Positions 6,904 to 13,683 of a stretch of 13,683 nt of DNA are shown in pieces. Within the stretch, counting starts at the first letter, position 1; every line of letters begins with the position of its first letter. Source of the DNA: Methylorubrum extorquens (GTDB lineage Bacteria; Pseudomonadota; Alphaproteobacteria; Rhizobiales; Beijerinckiaceae); contig JAEUAC010000107.1 in assembly GCA_019695455.1 (NCBI GenBank), positions 1 to 13,683 on the forward strand. The letters run 5' to 3'. The notes beneath the pieces are model-generated. The model ran no database searches. It was given only the letters and a program-made list of their open reading frames with translations, and was not told the DNA's origin. Made by a program: the position numbers and the translations under genes.

Positions 6904-7955
6904 GCGGCCGCGCGGCGTCGCCCTCCCTTCGCCCCCGCCTCCGCTCCGCCCTCGTGCTCGCGGGGCTCGGGGCGCTGGTCGCGATCGTCGCCGTCGCGTC
7001 GCTCGGGCTCGGCGCGGTCGCCATCGCGCCGGGCCGCGTGATCGGGCTCCTGCTGCACGGGCGGCCCGGGCCGGGTCCCGAGCCGCTGCTCGCCCGCGAC
7101 GCCGCCATCGTGCTGGACATCCGCATGCCGCGCACGCTGGTCGGCCTCCTCGTCGGCGCCGCGCTGCTGCAGGGGCTGTTCCGCAATCCTCTGGCCGATC
7201 CGGCGCTGGTCGGCGTCTCGTCCGGCTCGGCGCTCGGCGCCGCGGGCGTGATCGTGCTCGGCCACGCCGTCGCGGGGCCCGGCCCGATCCCGTTCGCGGC
7301 GCTGCCGGCGGCGGCCTTCTGCGGCGCGCTCGCCGCGACCGTCCTCCTCTACGCGATCGCGACGCGGCGCGGCCGCACCTCCATCGCCACCATGCTGCTC
7401 GCCGGCATCGCGCTCGCGGCGCTGGCGGGCGCCGGCACGGGCCTCCTCGCCTTCGTGAGCGACGACCGTCAGTTGCGCGACCTCACCTTCTGGACGCTCG
7501 GCTCGCTCAGCGGGGCGACCTGGGCGAAGCTCGCGGTGGTGGCGCCGCTCCTCGCCGCGATCCTGGCGGCGTCGCCGCGTCTGGCGCGCGCCCTCAACGC
7601 GCTGGTCCTCGGCGAGGCGGAGGCCTTCCACCTCGGCGTCGCGGTGGAGCGCGCCAAGCGCCTCACGATCCTCGCCGTGGCGCTCGCGGTCGGCGCCTCC
7701 GTCGCGGTCGCGGGCCCGATCGGCTTCGTCGGGCTCGTCGTGCCGCATCTCCTGCGCCTCACGATCGGGCCGGACCATCGGCTGCTGCTGCCGGCGGCGG
7801 CGCTCGCCGGCGGCGCGCTGCTCGTCGCGGCCGACATCGCGGCGCGCCTCGTCGTGGCGCCGGCCGAACTGCCGCTCGGCATCGTGACGTCGCTCGTCGG
7901 TGCGCCCTACTTCCTGTGGCTGCTGCTCCGGCGCGGCGCGGTCCTCGACGCGTGA
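6900..7955 (+). CDS. hmuU: Heme ABC transporter permease (FecCD family)
   Basis: This 351-residue inner-membrane permease would form a homodimer carrying heme from HmuT to the cytosol. It is hydrophobic throughout, consistent with about ten membrane helices. FecCD-family landmarks are RMPRTLVGLLVGAAL (75-89), QGLFRNPLADPALVGVSSGS (91-110), FWTLGSLSG (197-205) and the ATPase-coupling segment GFVGLVVPHLLR (275-286). The GTG start at 6900 overlaps the hmuT stop (GTGA), and its own stop overlaps the hmuV GTG start at 7952 in the same way. Family and topology are firm; heme specificity rests on the operon. Confidence 0.93.
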   Translation: MSGRAASPSLRPRLRSALVLAGLGALVAIVAVASLGLGAVAIAPGRVIGLLLHGRPGPGPEPLLARDAAIVLDIRMPRTLVGLLVGAALLQGLFRNPLADPALVGVSSGSALGAAGVIVLGHAVAGPGPIPFAALPAAAFCGALAATVLLYAIATRRGRTSIATMLLAGIALAALAGAGTGLLAFVSDDRQLRDLTFWTLGSLSGATWAKLAVVAPLLAAILAASPRLARALNALVLGEAEAFHLGVAVERAKRLTILAVALAVGASVAVAGPIGFVGLVVPHLLRLTIGPDHRLLLPAAALAGGALLVAADIAARLVVAPAELPLGIVTSLVGAPYFLWLLLRRGAVLDA

Positions 7956-8761
7956 CGGCCCTCCTGGCGGCCGACGGGGCGAGCTACCGGATCGGCGCGG
8001 CGCGGCTCGTCGAGGGCGCGGACCTCGCGCTGGCGCCGGGCCGGTTCGTCGCCGTGGTGGGGCCGAACGGCGCCGGCAAGTCGACGCTCGTGCGCCTCCT
8101 GTCCGGCGAGCTCGCCCCGACCGGCGGACGGGTCCTGTGCGAGGGCGCTCCGCTCGCCGGCATCCCGCCCCACCGGCTCGCCTGCCTGCGGGCCGTGCTG
8201 CCCCAGGCCTCGCGCCTCGCCTTCCCGTTCACGGTGCGGGAGGTCGTGCGGATCGGCCTCGACGGGATCGGCCGCGGGCTCGACGGCCGCGCCCGCGACC
8301 TCCTCGTGGCGGAGGCGCTCGCGCGGGCCGACGTGTCCCACCTGGCGGACCGCTCCTACCAGAGCCTGTCCGGCGGCGAGGCGCAGCGCACGCAGTTCGG
8401 GCGCGTGCTGGCCCAGCTCGCGGCCGGGCGCACGGTGGCCGACCGGCAGGCGCTGCTCCTCGACGAGCCGATCGCGAGCCTCGATCTCCGCCACCAGCTC
8501 GCGCTGCTCGACGCCGCCCACGCGCTCGGGCGCGCCGGGCTCGCCATCCTGGCCGTGCTGCACGACCTGAACCTCGCGGCCGTCTTCGCGGACGAGGTGG
8601 TCGTGATGCGGGCCGGGCGGATCGTGGCCGCGGGACCGCCCCGCGACGTGCTCCGGGACGATCTCGTGCGGGACGTCTTCGGCGTCGCGCTGCGGATCGG
8701 GGAGGTCCCGGCCGGCGATCGGCCCTTCGTCCTGCCGCGGCGCGACGCCACCCTGCCGTAG
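7952..8761 (+). CDS. hmuV: Heme ABC transporter ATP-binding protein
   Basis: This 269-residue cytosolic ATPase powers the HmuTUV heme importer. It shows Walker A GPNGAGKST (37-45), the Q-loop LPQ (83-85), signature LSGGE (139-143), Walker B ALLLDEP (167-173), D-loop SLD (176-178) and the switch His204 in AVLHDLN. The sequence TVADRQALLLDEP, with an insert before Walker B, is common in HmuV proteins. I chose the GTG at 7952 because it forms the same GTGA overlap as the previous junction and begins at the expected first beta strand; a GTG at 7916 in the same frame would start deep inside hmuU. It ends the tightly packed operon, and the next gene is 308 bases away. Confidence 0.93.
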   Translation: MTALLAADGASYRIGAARLVEGADLALAPGRFVAVVGPNGAGKSTLVRLLSGELAPTGGRVLCEGAPLAGIPPHRLACLRAVLPQASRLAFPFTVREVVRIGLDGIGRGLDGRARDLLVAEALARADVSHLADRSYQSLSGGEAQRTQFGRVLAQLAAGRTVADRQALLLDEPIASLDLRHQLALLDAAHALGRAGLAILAVLHDLNLAAVFADEVVVMRAGRIVAAGPPRDVLRDDLVRDVFGVALRIGEVPAGDRPFVLPRRDATLP

Positions 8762-9069
8762 CGCGATCCGCCCCGCGCCGGCATGGCATCGCGGCCACAC
8801 CCGGCCGGCTTCGTCATAAGCAGAGACGGACGTGCGAAGGTATCCGACGACGGCCGGGCCAGCCGGATCATGGTCTTAGGCCGTTGTTTCGAACCGGTCG
8901 AACTCGGAACGGAGGCGTTCTACTTTCGAACGGCTACAGGTCCAGAACATAGCCGTTGACCGGACCTGCCCGACAGGGCGACACGGACGCACGGCGCCTC
9001 GCCGTCAGCCAGCCAAGCCTTCGCGCCCAGCCAGCCAGCCGTCTCCCCCCGGTCCGTCTGGATAGTGCC
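8762..9069 (+). promoter_or_regulatory. Gap before hmuR with candidate operator repeats
   Basis: This 308-base gap holds no plausible gene. Its middle has a run of related motifs: the near-perfect 15-base inverted repeat TTCGAACCGGTCGAA at 8888-8902, a second dyad GTTC-N7-GAAC at 8917-8931, and TTTCGAAC occurring at both 8887-8894 and 8924-8931. Such clustering suggests an operator and an independent promoter for the receptor gene, presumably answering to iron or heme through Irr/HmuP-type regulators; that is inference. I cannot place -35 and -10 elements with confidence. A tandem CAGC/CAGCCA-rich stretch near 9007-9041 lies in the likely leader. Confidence 0.4.
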
Positions 9070-11235
9070 ATGGTCGCTCCGCCCCGTTCCCTCCTCGCCG
9101 CCGTCTCGATCCTCGCCGTCACGGCGGCGGTCGCGCAGCCCATGCCGACGGGGCGCGGCACCGTCGCCCCGCCGCCGCCCGGCGACGCCCGGGCGGGCGC
9201 GACGGCGCTCGACGAGATCACGGTCACGCAGACGAAGACGGAGGGCCGCGCCGTCGACGCGCTGGGCGGCTCGAGCGTCGTCTCGCGGGAGACGATCCGC
9301 GAGATCCAGCCGGACCGGATCTCGGACGTCCTGCGGCAGGTGCCGGGCGTCTCGACCCAGGAGAACCACAACGATCCCGGTCAGGCGATCAACATCCGCG
9401 GCCTGCAGGATTTCGGCCGCGTCGCCGTCCTGGTCGACGGCGCGCGGCAGAATTTCCAGTCGACCGGCCACGGCGCCAACGGCACCTTCTACCTCGATCC
9501 CGAACTCGTGGGCGGCGTCGACATCACGCGCGGTCCGGTCTCGACCATCTACGGCTCGGGCGCGATCGGCGGCGTGGTGGCCTTCCGCACGCTCGGCATC
9601 GACGACATCCTGCGGCCGGACGAGAGGGCGGGCCTCCGGCAGAAGGTCGGCTTCGGCACGAACGGCTACGGCCTCGTGAATTCGTCGGCCGTCGGCCTGC
9701 GGCTGCCGAACGACGCCGTCACCGTGTTCGGGCAGTTCCTCTATCGCGAGAGCTACACCTACCGGGACGGCGCCGGCTTCCTCGTGCCGGACACGGGGTC
9801 GGACATCGTCGCGGCGAACTTCAAGGTCGACGCCACGCCGGCCGAAGGCCACCGGATCGGCCTCACGGCGCTGCGCCAGACCTACGAATTCGCCAACAAC
9901 GGCTCGTCGAACGCGGGCGCGCGCTTCCGCACGAACCTCGACACGGACACCTACACGCTCGGCTACCGCTGGACGCCGCCCGACATCCCGCTGATCGACC
10001 TCAGCCTGAAGGGCTACTACTCCTCGACCTACGACGTGCGGACCTTCCTGTCCGACACCGCGTCCGGCCTCTACCGCACCCTCGGCACGCGGATCGGCGA
10101 CCAGATCGTGGTCGACCTCGCCACCACGGGGTTCGACGTCGTCAACACGTCGCGCTTCGACACGGGGCCGGTCGCGCACGCGCTCACCTACGGCGGCGAC
10201 GGCATCTTCGACGACGTCCGCACGACCGACCGGGCGGGCGGCTTCACGGGCGCCTTCACGCCGACCGGCCGGCGCGACCTGACGGGCGCCTTCGTGCAGG
10301 ACGAGATCCGCCACGGCGGCTGGTTCCGGGCGATCGGCGCGCTCCGCGTCGACCGGTACGAACTCTCCGGCAACGGCGTCCGCTCGTCCGGCGACCGCGT
10401 CTCGCCGCGCGGGACGATCGGGCTGTCGCCGTTCCCCTGGCTCGAGGTCTTCGGCACCTACGCCGAGGGCTACCGGGCGCCCGCCATCTCCGAGACGCTC
10501 ATCAACGGCACGCACCCGTTCCCGGCCTTCCAGATCCTGCCGAACGCGGACCTCAGGGCCGAGACGGCGCACAATCTCGAGGGCGGCGTGAACGTCAGGT
10601 TCGACGACGTGCTGCGCGGGGGCGACGCGTTCCGGGCGAAGATCGTCGGCTTCTCGAACCGCGTCGACGACTACATCGACATCCAGGGGGTCGGGCCGCG
10701 CACCTTCGTGGCCGTGTCGCCCCTGGTCCCGGCGGCGCTCTGCCGCGGCCGCACGGTCGCGTTCGGGCCCTGCCAGATCCCCGTCCAGGCGCAGCGCTAC
10801 GTCAACATCGCGCGCGCCGACCTCTCCGGCGTCGAGGTCGAGGCGGCCTACGATTGGGGCGACGGCTTCGCCTCGCTCGCCTATTCGCACACGGAGGGCG
10901 TCGACGCGTCGTCGAAGATCGGTCTCGTGCGCGTGCCGCCGGACAAGATCGCCGGCACGCTGGGCCTCCGCTTCCTCGACCGCGCGCTGACGATCGGCAC
11001 GCGCATCGTCTACAACGCCGCCCGGACCAACGTTCCGGCCTCGAGCCTCATCCCGAACACCAAGGACCATACGCTGGTCGACCTGTTCGCCTCCTACGCG
11101 TACTCGGACGCGGTGCGGGCGGACCTGACGCTCGCGAACGTCTTCGACACCCGATACATCAAGTACCTCGACGTCGACCGCAGCCCCGGCTTCCAGGCCC
11201 GCGGCGGCCTGACCGTCCGCTTCGCCACGCGGTGA
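9070..11235 (+). CDS. hmuR: TonB-dependent heme/hemoglobin outer-membrane receptor
   Basis: This 721-residue beta-barrel receptor would take up heme across the outer membrane using TonB energy. A signal peptide spans about residues 1-22. The TonB-box region LDEITVTQTKTE (47-58) is followed by the plug (DVLRQVPGVSTQ, INIRGLQDFGRVAVLVDG, GPVSTIYGSGAIGGVV) and then the barrel. Heme-receptor hallmarks are YRAP (468-471), a histidine at 482 and PNADL (491-495), the counterparts of FRAP, the heme His and NPDL. His134 in the plug region is a candidate second ligand. I chose the ATG at 9070 because it starts the signal peptide; the frame is open to 8956 without adding recognisable sequence. The last residues are RFATR, so the usual terminal aromatic is not the final residue. 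A cobalamin receptor is the alternative because of the riboswitch that follows, but that element lies downstream. Confidence 0.9.
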   Translation: MVAPPRSLLAAVSILAVTAAVAQPMPTGRGTVAPPPPGDARAGATALDEITVTQTKTEGRAVDALGGSSVVSRETIREIQPDRISDVLRQVPGVSTQENHNDPGQAINIRGLQDFGRVAVLVDGARQNFQSTGHGANGTFYLDPELVGGVDITRGPVSTIYGSGAIGGVVAFRTLGIDDILRPDERAGLRQKVGFGTNGYGLVNSSAVGLRLPNDAVTVFGQFLYRESYTYRDGAGFLVPDTGSDIVAANFKVDATPAEGHRIGLTALRQTYEFANNGSSNAGARFRTNLDTDTYTLGYRWTPPDIPLIDLSLKGYYSSTYDVRTFLSDTASGLYRTLGTRIGDQIVVDLATTGFDVVNTSRFDTGPVAHALTYGGDGIFDDVRTTDRAGGFTGAFTPTGRRDLTGAFVQDEIRHGGWFRAIGALRVDRYELSGNGVRSSGDRVSPRGTIGLSPFPWLEVFGTYAEGYRAPAISETLINGTHPFPAFQILPNADLRAETAHNLEGGVNVRFDDVLRGGDAFRAKIVGFSNRVDDYIDIQGVGPRTFVAVSPLVPAALCRGRTVAFGPCQIPVQAQRYVNIARADLSGVEVEAAYDWGDGFASLAYSHTEGVDASSKIGLVRVPPDKIAGTLGLRFLDRALTIGTRIVYNAARTNVPASSLIPNTKDHTLVDLFASYAYSDAVRADLTLANVFDTRYIKYLDVDRSPGFQARGGLTVRFATR

Positions 11236-11388
11236 CGGAGGGGGCGCGACCTCTCCGGAGCGCGCGAGGCCCGACCCCGGCGGACCCGCGGTCCGTCCCG
11301 GCCCTCGGCTCCGGGGAGGGGGACGCGCCGCCGTCCCGCCGAAGTCCCCGCGCTTGCCGCCGCCCCGCGTCCGTGGTCAAAGCGCGAT
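11236..11388. other. Gap between hmuR and the riboswitch
   Basis: This 153-base stretch separates the receptor stop from the first recognisable riboswitch bases. I see no open frame with a convincing start and no intrinsic terminator with a T-tract. The promoter for the downstream cobalamin operon should lie here, but the sequence is too GC-rich for me to mark its elements. Confidence 0.35.
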
Positions 11389-11566
11389 GCTTTCGGTGCC
11401 CCGGTCCAGGCCGGGGTGAAACGGGAATGCGGTGCGGGCGCCCTCGGCGTCCCAGGCCGCGGCTGCCCCCGCAACTGTAGGCGGAGAGCGGGTCTCCACG
11501 CGTCACTGGCCGTCCGGCCGGGAAGACGGGGACCGGCGTCGATCCGCGAGCCAGGAGACCGGCCGA
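11389..11566 (+). ncRNA. Cobalamin riboswitch (B12 element aptamer)
   Basis: The aptamer elements appear in canonical order on the plus strand: CGGTGCC at 11394-11400, a P2-like hairpin CCCCGG/CCGGGG (11399-11404 with 11411-11416), GGTGAAACGGGAAT at 11415-11428, CCGCAACTGTA at 11469-11479, CACTGG at 11504-11509, GGGAAGACGG near 11520-11529, and the B12 box GAGCCAGGAGACCGGCC at 11548-11564. Such elements bind adenosyl- or methylcobalamin and usually lower expression of cobalamin synthesis or transport genes. This one precedes DUF1636-cobW-cobN on the same strand, the expected feedback target. The outer boundaries are approximate. Confidence 0.95.
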
Positions 11567-11602
11567 GAGCAGAGACGGATACCGGCGGAGGGCCGGTCGG
11601 AG
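11557..11602 (+). promoter_or_regulatory. Candidate riboswitch expression platform and RBS
   Basis: GACCGGCC at 11557-11564, the end of the B12 box, is the exact reverse complement of GGCCGGTC at 11591-11598, giving an 8-base stem with a 26-base loop. The stem ends directly before the Shine-Dalgarno GGAG (11599-11602), which sits 7 bases from the ATG at 11610. Because the left arm is also part of the aptamer, ligand binding and this hairpin should exclude each other. No T-run follows, so translational control fits better than transcription termination. The pairing is seen; the switching role is inferred. Confidence 0.45.
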
Positions 11603-11609
11603 ATCGTCG

Positions 11610-12020
11610 ATGCCGTTCGCGTCCGGCCGCCCGCAGGCCGTCATCAGCGTGTGCACGTCCTGCCGCTCGGCCGTGGACGGGGACACCGCGTCGCCGGGCG
11701 ACGTCCTCCTGGCCGCGCTCCGGGCCGCGGCCGCGGCCGACGGGACGGGGCCGATCGCGATCCGGCCCGTGCAGTGCCTCAGCGTCTGCAAGCGGCCCTG
11801 CACGGCCGCCCTCTCCGGGCCCGACCGCTACACCTACGTGTTCGGCGACCTCGATCCCGCGGCGGCCGCGGCCCCGCTCCTCGAATGCGCCCGCCTCTTC
11901 GTCGAGGCCGAGCACGGCTACCTCCTGTGGCGCGAGCGGCCCGAGCCGCTCCGCCGCGGCATCCTCGCCCGCATCCCGCCGGCGGGGCTCGATTCGGCCG
12001 ATGGCCGCCATCCGCGCTGA
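11610..12020 (+). CDS. DUF1636 cysteine-rich, probable metal-binding protein
   Basis: This 136-residue soluble protein has unknown function. It has six cysteines: Cys15 and Cys18 as CTSC, Cys56, Cys60 and Cys64 as CLSVCKRPC, and Cys93. The CxxC plus CxxxCxxxC layout and the YTYVFGDLDP segment (74-83) fit DUF1636, a family described as predicted metal-binding and resembling thioredoxin-like 2Fe-2S ferredoxins. The C-terminal half ends in a conserved-looking run, WRERPEPLRRGILARIPP (107-124). The ATG at 11610 has GGAG 7 bases upstream. It is the first gene after the cobalamin riboswitch and lies 24 bases before cobW, so it very likely belongs to cobalt or cobalamin metabolism. A redox or cobalt-handling partner of the CobN chelatase is a guess. 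No signal peptide or membrane segment is seen. Confidence 0.85.
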   Translation: MPFASGRPQAVISVCTSCRSAVDGDTASPGDVLLAALRAAAAADGTGPIAIRPVQCLSVCKRPCTAALSGPDRYTYVFGDLDPAAAAAPLLECARLFVEAEHGYLLWRERPEPLRRGILARIPPAGLDSADGRHPR

Positions 12021-12044
12021 GGCGCGCCTCCCAGGATCGACGCC

Positions 12045-13049
12045 ATGTCCGGCCAACGCGTTCCCGTCACCGTGCTCACGGGCTTCCTCGGCGCGGGGAA
12101 GACGACCCTGATCCGCCACCTCCTGCAGAATGCCGGCGGGCGGCGGATCGCCGTCATCGTCAACGAGTTCGGCGACATCGGCTTCGACGGGTCGCTCGTG
12201 GAGGAATGCGGCGCCGGGACCTGCGCGCCCGGGGACATCGTTGAGCTCACGAACGGATGCATCTGCTGCACGGTCGCGGACGATTTCGTGCCGACCATGG
12301 AGGCGCTGCTCGGCCGGGACCGGCCGCTCGACGCGATCGTCATCGAAACCTCCGGCCTCGCCCTGCCGCAGCCGCTGCTGCGCGCCTTCGACTGGCCGGC
12401 CGTGCGCACCCGCGCGACGGTCGACGGCGTCGTGACCGTCGTGGACGCGACCGCCCTCGCGGAGGGCCGCATCCCCGAGCACGACCCGACGCCCGATCCC
12501 GCCCGCGAGCACGACGACCCGGTCGAGGAGGTGTTCGACGACCAGCTCGCCTGCGCGGATCTCGTCGTCCTGTCGAAGTCGGACCTCCTGGACGACGCGA
12601 CGCTCGCGACCGTGGAGGCGCGGCTCCGGTCCGAGCTGCGGCCGACCGTGCGGGTGGTCCGCTCGCGCGGCGCCGACCTCGCGCCCGCGATCCTGATCGG
12701 CCTCGCGGCGGCGGCCGAGGACGATCTCGCCGCCCGGGCCGGCCATCACGGCACGGAGGAGGAGCACGACCACGACGATTTCGACAGCATCGTCGTGCGG
12801 GCGCCCGCCCAGGCCGACCTCGAGGCCCTGCGCGGCACCGTCGAGGCCGCGCTCGGGATCGAGGGCGTGCTGCGCGTGAAGGGCTACGCGCCGGTCGCCG
12901 GCAAGCCCAACCCGGTCGTCGTGCAGGCGGTCGGCTCGCGCGTCGAGCTCGCCTTCGCGCGTCCCGGCTCCCGCACGGGGGAGGGGCTCGTCGTCATCGG
13001 CCTGAAGGGGTTCGACCGGGCCCGCGTCGAGGCCGCGCTCGCGGCCTGA
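12045..13049 (+). CDS. cobW: Cobalamin biosynthesis GTPase CobW
   Basis: This 334-residue G3E-family P-loop GTPase is thought to deliver Co(II) to the CobNST cobaltochelatase in aerobic cobalamin synthesis. Visible motifs are Walker A GFLGAGKTT (13-21), the metal-binding CICC (Cys72, Cys74, Cys75) characteristic of the family, ETSG (101-104), and the guanine-specificity motif SKSD (177-180). A histidine- and acid-rich stretch at 234-244 (HHGTEEEHDHD) may hold extra metal ions. The C-terminal CobW domain follows (about 248-334). The ATG at 12045 has AGGA 8 bases upstream. Zinc-type relatives in the same superfamily (YciC/ZigA) are the alternative, but the riboswitch upstream and cobN directly downstream settle the assignment. 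The gap to cobN is only 27 bases, so the genes form one operon. Confidence 0.95.
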   Translation: MSGQRVPVTVLTGFLGAGKTTLIRHLLQNAGGRRIAVIVNEFGDIGFDGSLVEECGAGTCAPGDIVELTNGCICCTVADDFVPTMEALLGRDRPLDAIVIETSGLALPQPLLRAFDWPAVRTRATVDGVVTVVDATALAEGRIPEHDPTPDPAREHDDPVEEVFDDQLACADLVVLSKSDLLDDATLATVEARLRSELRPTVRVVRSRGADLAPAILIGLAAAAEDDLAARAGHHGTEEEHDHDDFDSIVVRAPAQADLEALRGTVEAALGIEGVLRVKGYAPVAGKPNPVVVQAVGSRVELAFARPGSRTGEGLVVIGLKGFDRARVEAALAA

Positions 13050-13076
13050 TCCGGGCCGCCCGGACGGCCGCCCGCC

Positions 13077-13683
13077 ATGCACCTGCAATTCGCGCCGCCG
13101 GAGGCCATCGACGACGGCGAGGCCGCGCGCGACCTGCAGCAGCCCGCGGCCGACATCGTGGTCCTGTCGGCGGCGGATTCGGAGCTCGCGGCCCTCGCGT
13201 CCGTCCTCCGGGACGAGCCGCCCGGCGGGCCGTCCGTCGCGCTGACGAACTTCCTGCAGCTCGGCCATCCGATGTCGGTCGACCTCTATGTCGACCGGAC
13301 CCTCGCCCGGGCGCGCTACCTCGTGCTGCGCCTTCTCGGCGGCGAGACCTACTGGCGGCACGGCATCGACAGCCTGCGGCGGCTCGCGCTCCGGCGTCGC
13401 GTGCCGTTCGCCTGCCTGCCCGGCGACAGCCAGTGGGATCCCGGCTTCGCGGCCCGCGGCACGGTGCCGGAGGAGGAGGCGCGGGCGCTCTGGCGCTACT
13501 TCGCCGAGGGCGGGCCGGACAACATGGCGGGCGCGCTCGCCTTCCTGCGGCACCGGCTCGGGGCCGGCCCGCCGCCCGCACCGGCGCGGCCGTTTCCGTC
13601 CGCCGGGCTCTGGCCTGGCCCGGACCCCGCCGACGTGCGGCCGCTAGCCGGCAACGTGGTTTACCGCGCCGCCGTGCAGGGCG
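13077..13683 (+). CDS. cobN: Cobaltochelatase subunit CobN, 3' end outside window
   Basis: This is the N-terminal part of the large subunit of the ATP-dependent CobNST cobaltochelatase, which inserts cobalt into hydrogenobyrinic acid a,c-diamide. About 202 codons are visible of a protein that is normally well over 1,000 residues, and the frame is open to the right edge. The start MHLQFAPP, then PADIVVLSAADSELAALAS, LGHPMSVDLYVDRTLARAR and LRLLGGETYWRHGIDSL are typical of CobN N-termini. The ATG at 13077 follows the cobW stop by 27 bases, with no strong Shine-Dalgarno, so it may depend on coupling to cobW. Magnesium chelatase subunit H is a distant homologue but does not fit the cobalamin context. 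Confidence 0.93.
   Translation, partial: MHLQFAPPEAIDDGEAARDLQQPAADIVVLSAADSELAALASVLRDEPPGGPSVALTNFLQLGHPMSVDLYVDRTLARARYLVLRLLGGETYWRHGIDSLRRLALRRRVPFACLPGDSQWDPGFAARGTVPEEEARALWRYFAEGGPDNMAGALAFLRHRLGAGPPPAPARPFPSAGLWPGPDPADVRPLAGNVVYRAAVQG

Noticed and set aside
8920..11070. 716-codon minus-strand open frame antisense to the heme receptor
   Set aside because: The translation is a repetitive mix of Arg, Val, Asp and Ala typical of an antisense shadow; the plus strand encodes a complete receptor.
9070..11235. Reading the TonB-dependent receptor as the cobalamin receptor BtuB
   Set aside because: The riboswitch lies downstream of the gene, the receptor has YRAP and PNADL heme-receptor motifs with an intervening His, and it follows hmuTUV.
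11094..13553. 819-codon minus-strand open frame antisense to the cobalamin operon
   Set aside because: It crosses the riboswitch and three real plus-strand genes and shows no domain; it is a GC-rich shadow.

Overview
The window is very GC-rich DNA with almost every third codon position G or C and genes packed tightly on both strands. The gene content (HmuP/HmuQ-type heme use, cobC/cobW/cobN nomenclature of the aerobic cobalamin pathway, a single Flp pilin, PobA) fits an alphaproteobacterium of the Hyphomicrobiales. A Methylobacterium-like genus is my guess from style only. I see no insertion sequences, tRNAs, rRNAs or CRISPR arrays, and it reads as ordinary chromosome.

Layout, left to right. 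An SGNH/GDSL hydrolase enters from the left edge (2-697, +) and converges on cobC, an L-threonine-phosphate decarboxylase (716-1684, -). A DUF1761 membrane protein follows (1767-2162, +), then a 59-residue Flp pilin precursor (2172-2351, -). The gene for p-hydroxybenzoate hydroxylase, pobA (2504-3673, +), converges on an AMP-forming acyl-CoA synthetase (3707-5224, -). Upstream of the synthetase on the same strand is an HmuQ/IsdG-type heme-degrading monooxygenase (5334-5663, -).

The central block is a heme-acquisition locus. The monooxygenase is divergent from hmuP-hmuT-hmuU-hmuV (5840-8761, +), whose four genes are joined by 4-base stop/start overlaps. After a 308-base gap comes a TonB-dependent heme/hemoglobin receptor (9070-11235, +). 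Together they supply outer-membrane uptake, periplasmic binding, inner-membrane import, cytosolic heme opening and a small regulator. TonB/ExbB/ExbD and an HmuS homologue are not in the window.

The right block is a cobalamin-controlled operon. A well-conserved cobalamin riboswitch (about 11389-11566) precedes a cysteine-rich DUF1636 protein (11610-12020), the GTPase cobW (12045-13049) and the start of the cobaltochelatase subunit cobN, which runs off the right edge (13077-13683). With cobC at the left, the window holds two separate pieces of aerobic cobalamin synthesis flanking the heme locus.

I did not find a clearly unprecedented system. The best leads are the unexplained DUF1636 protein under riboswitch control, a possible expression-platform hairpin next to its ribosome binding site, the possible co-transcription of the heme monooxygenase with a CoA ligase, and unassigned inverted repeats in the two heme-gene control regions.
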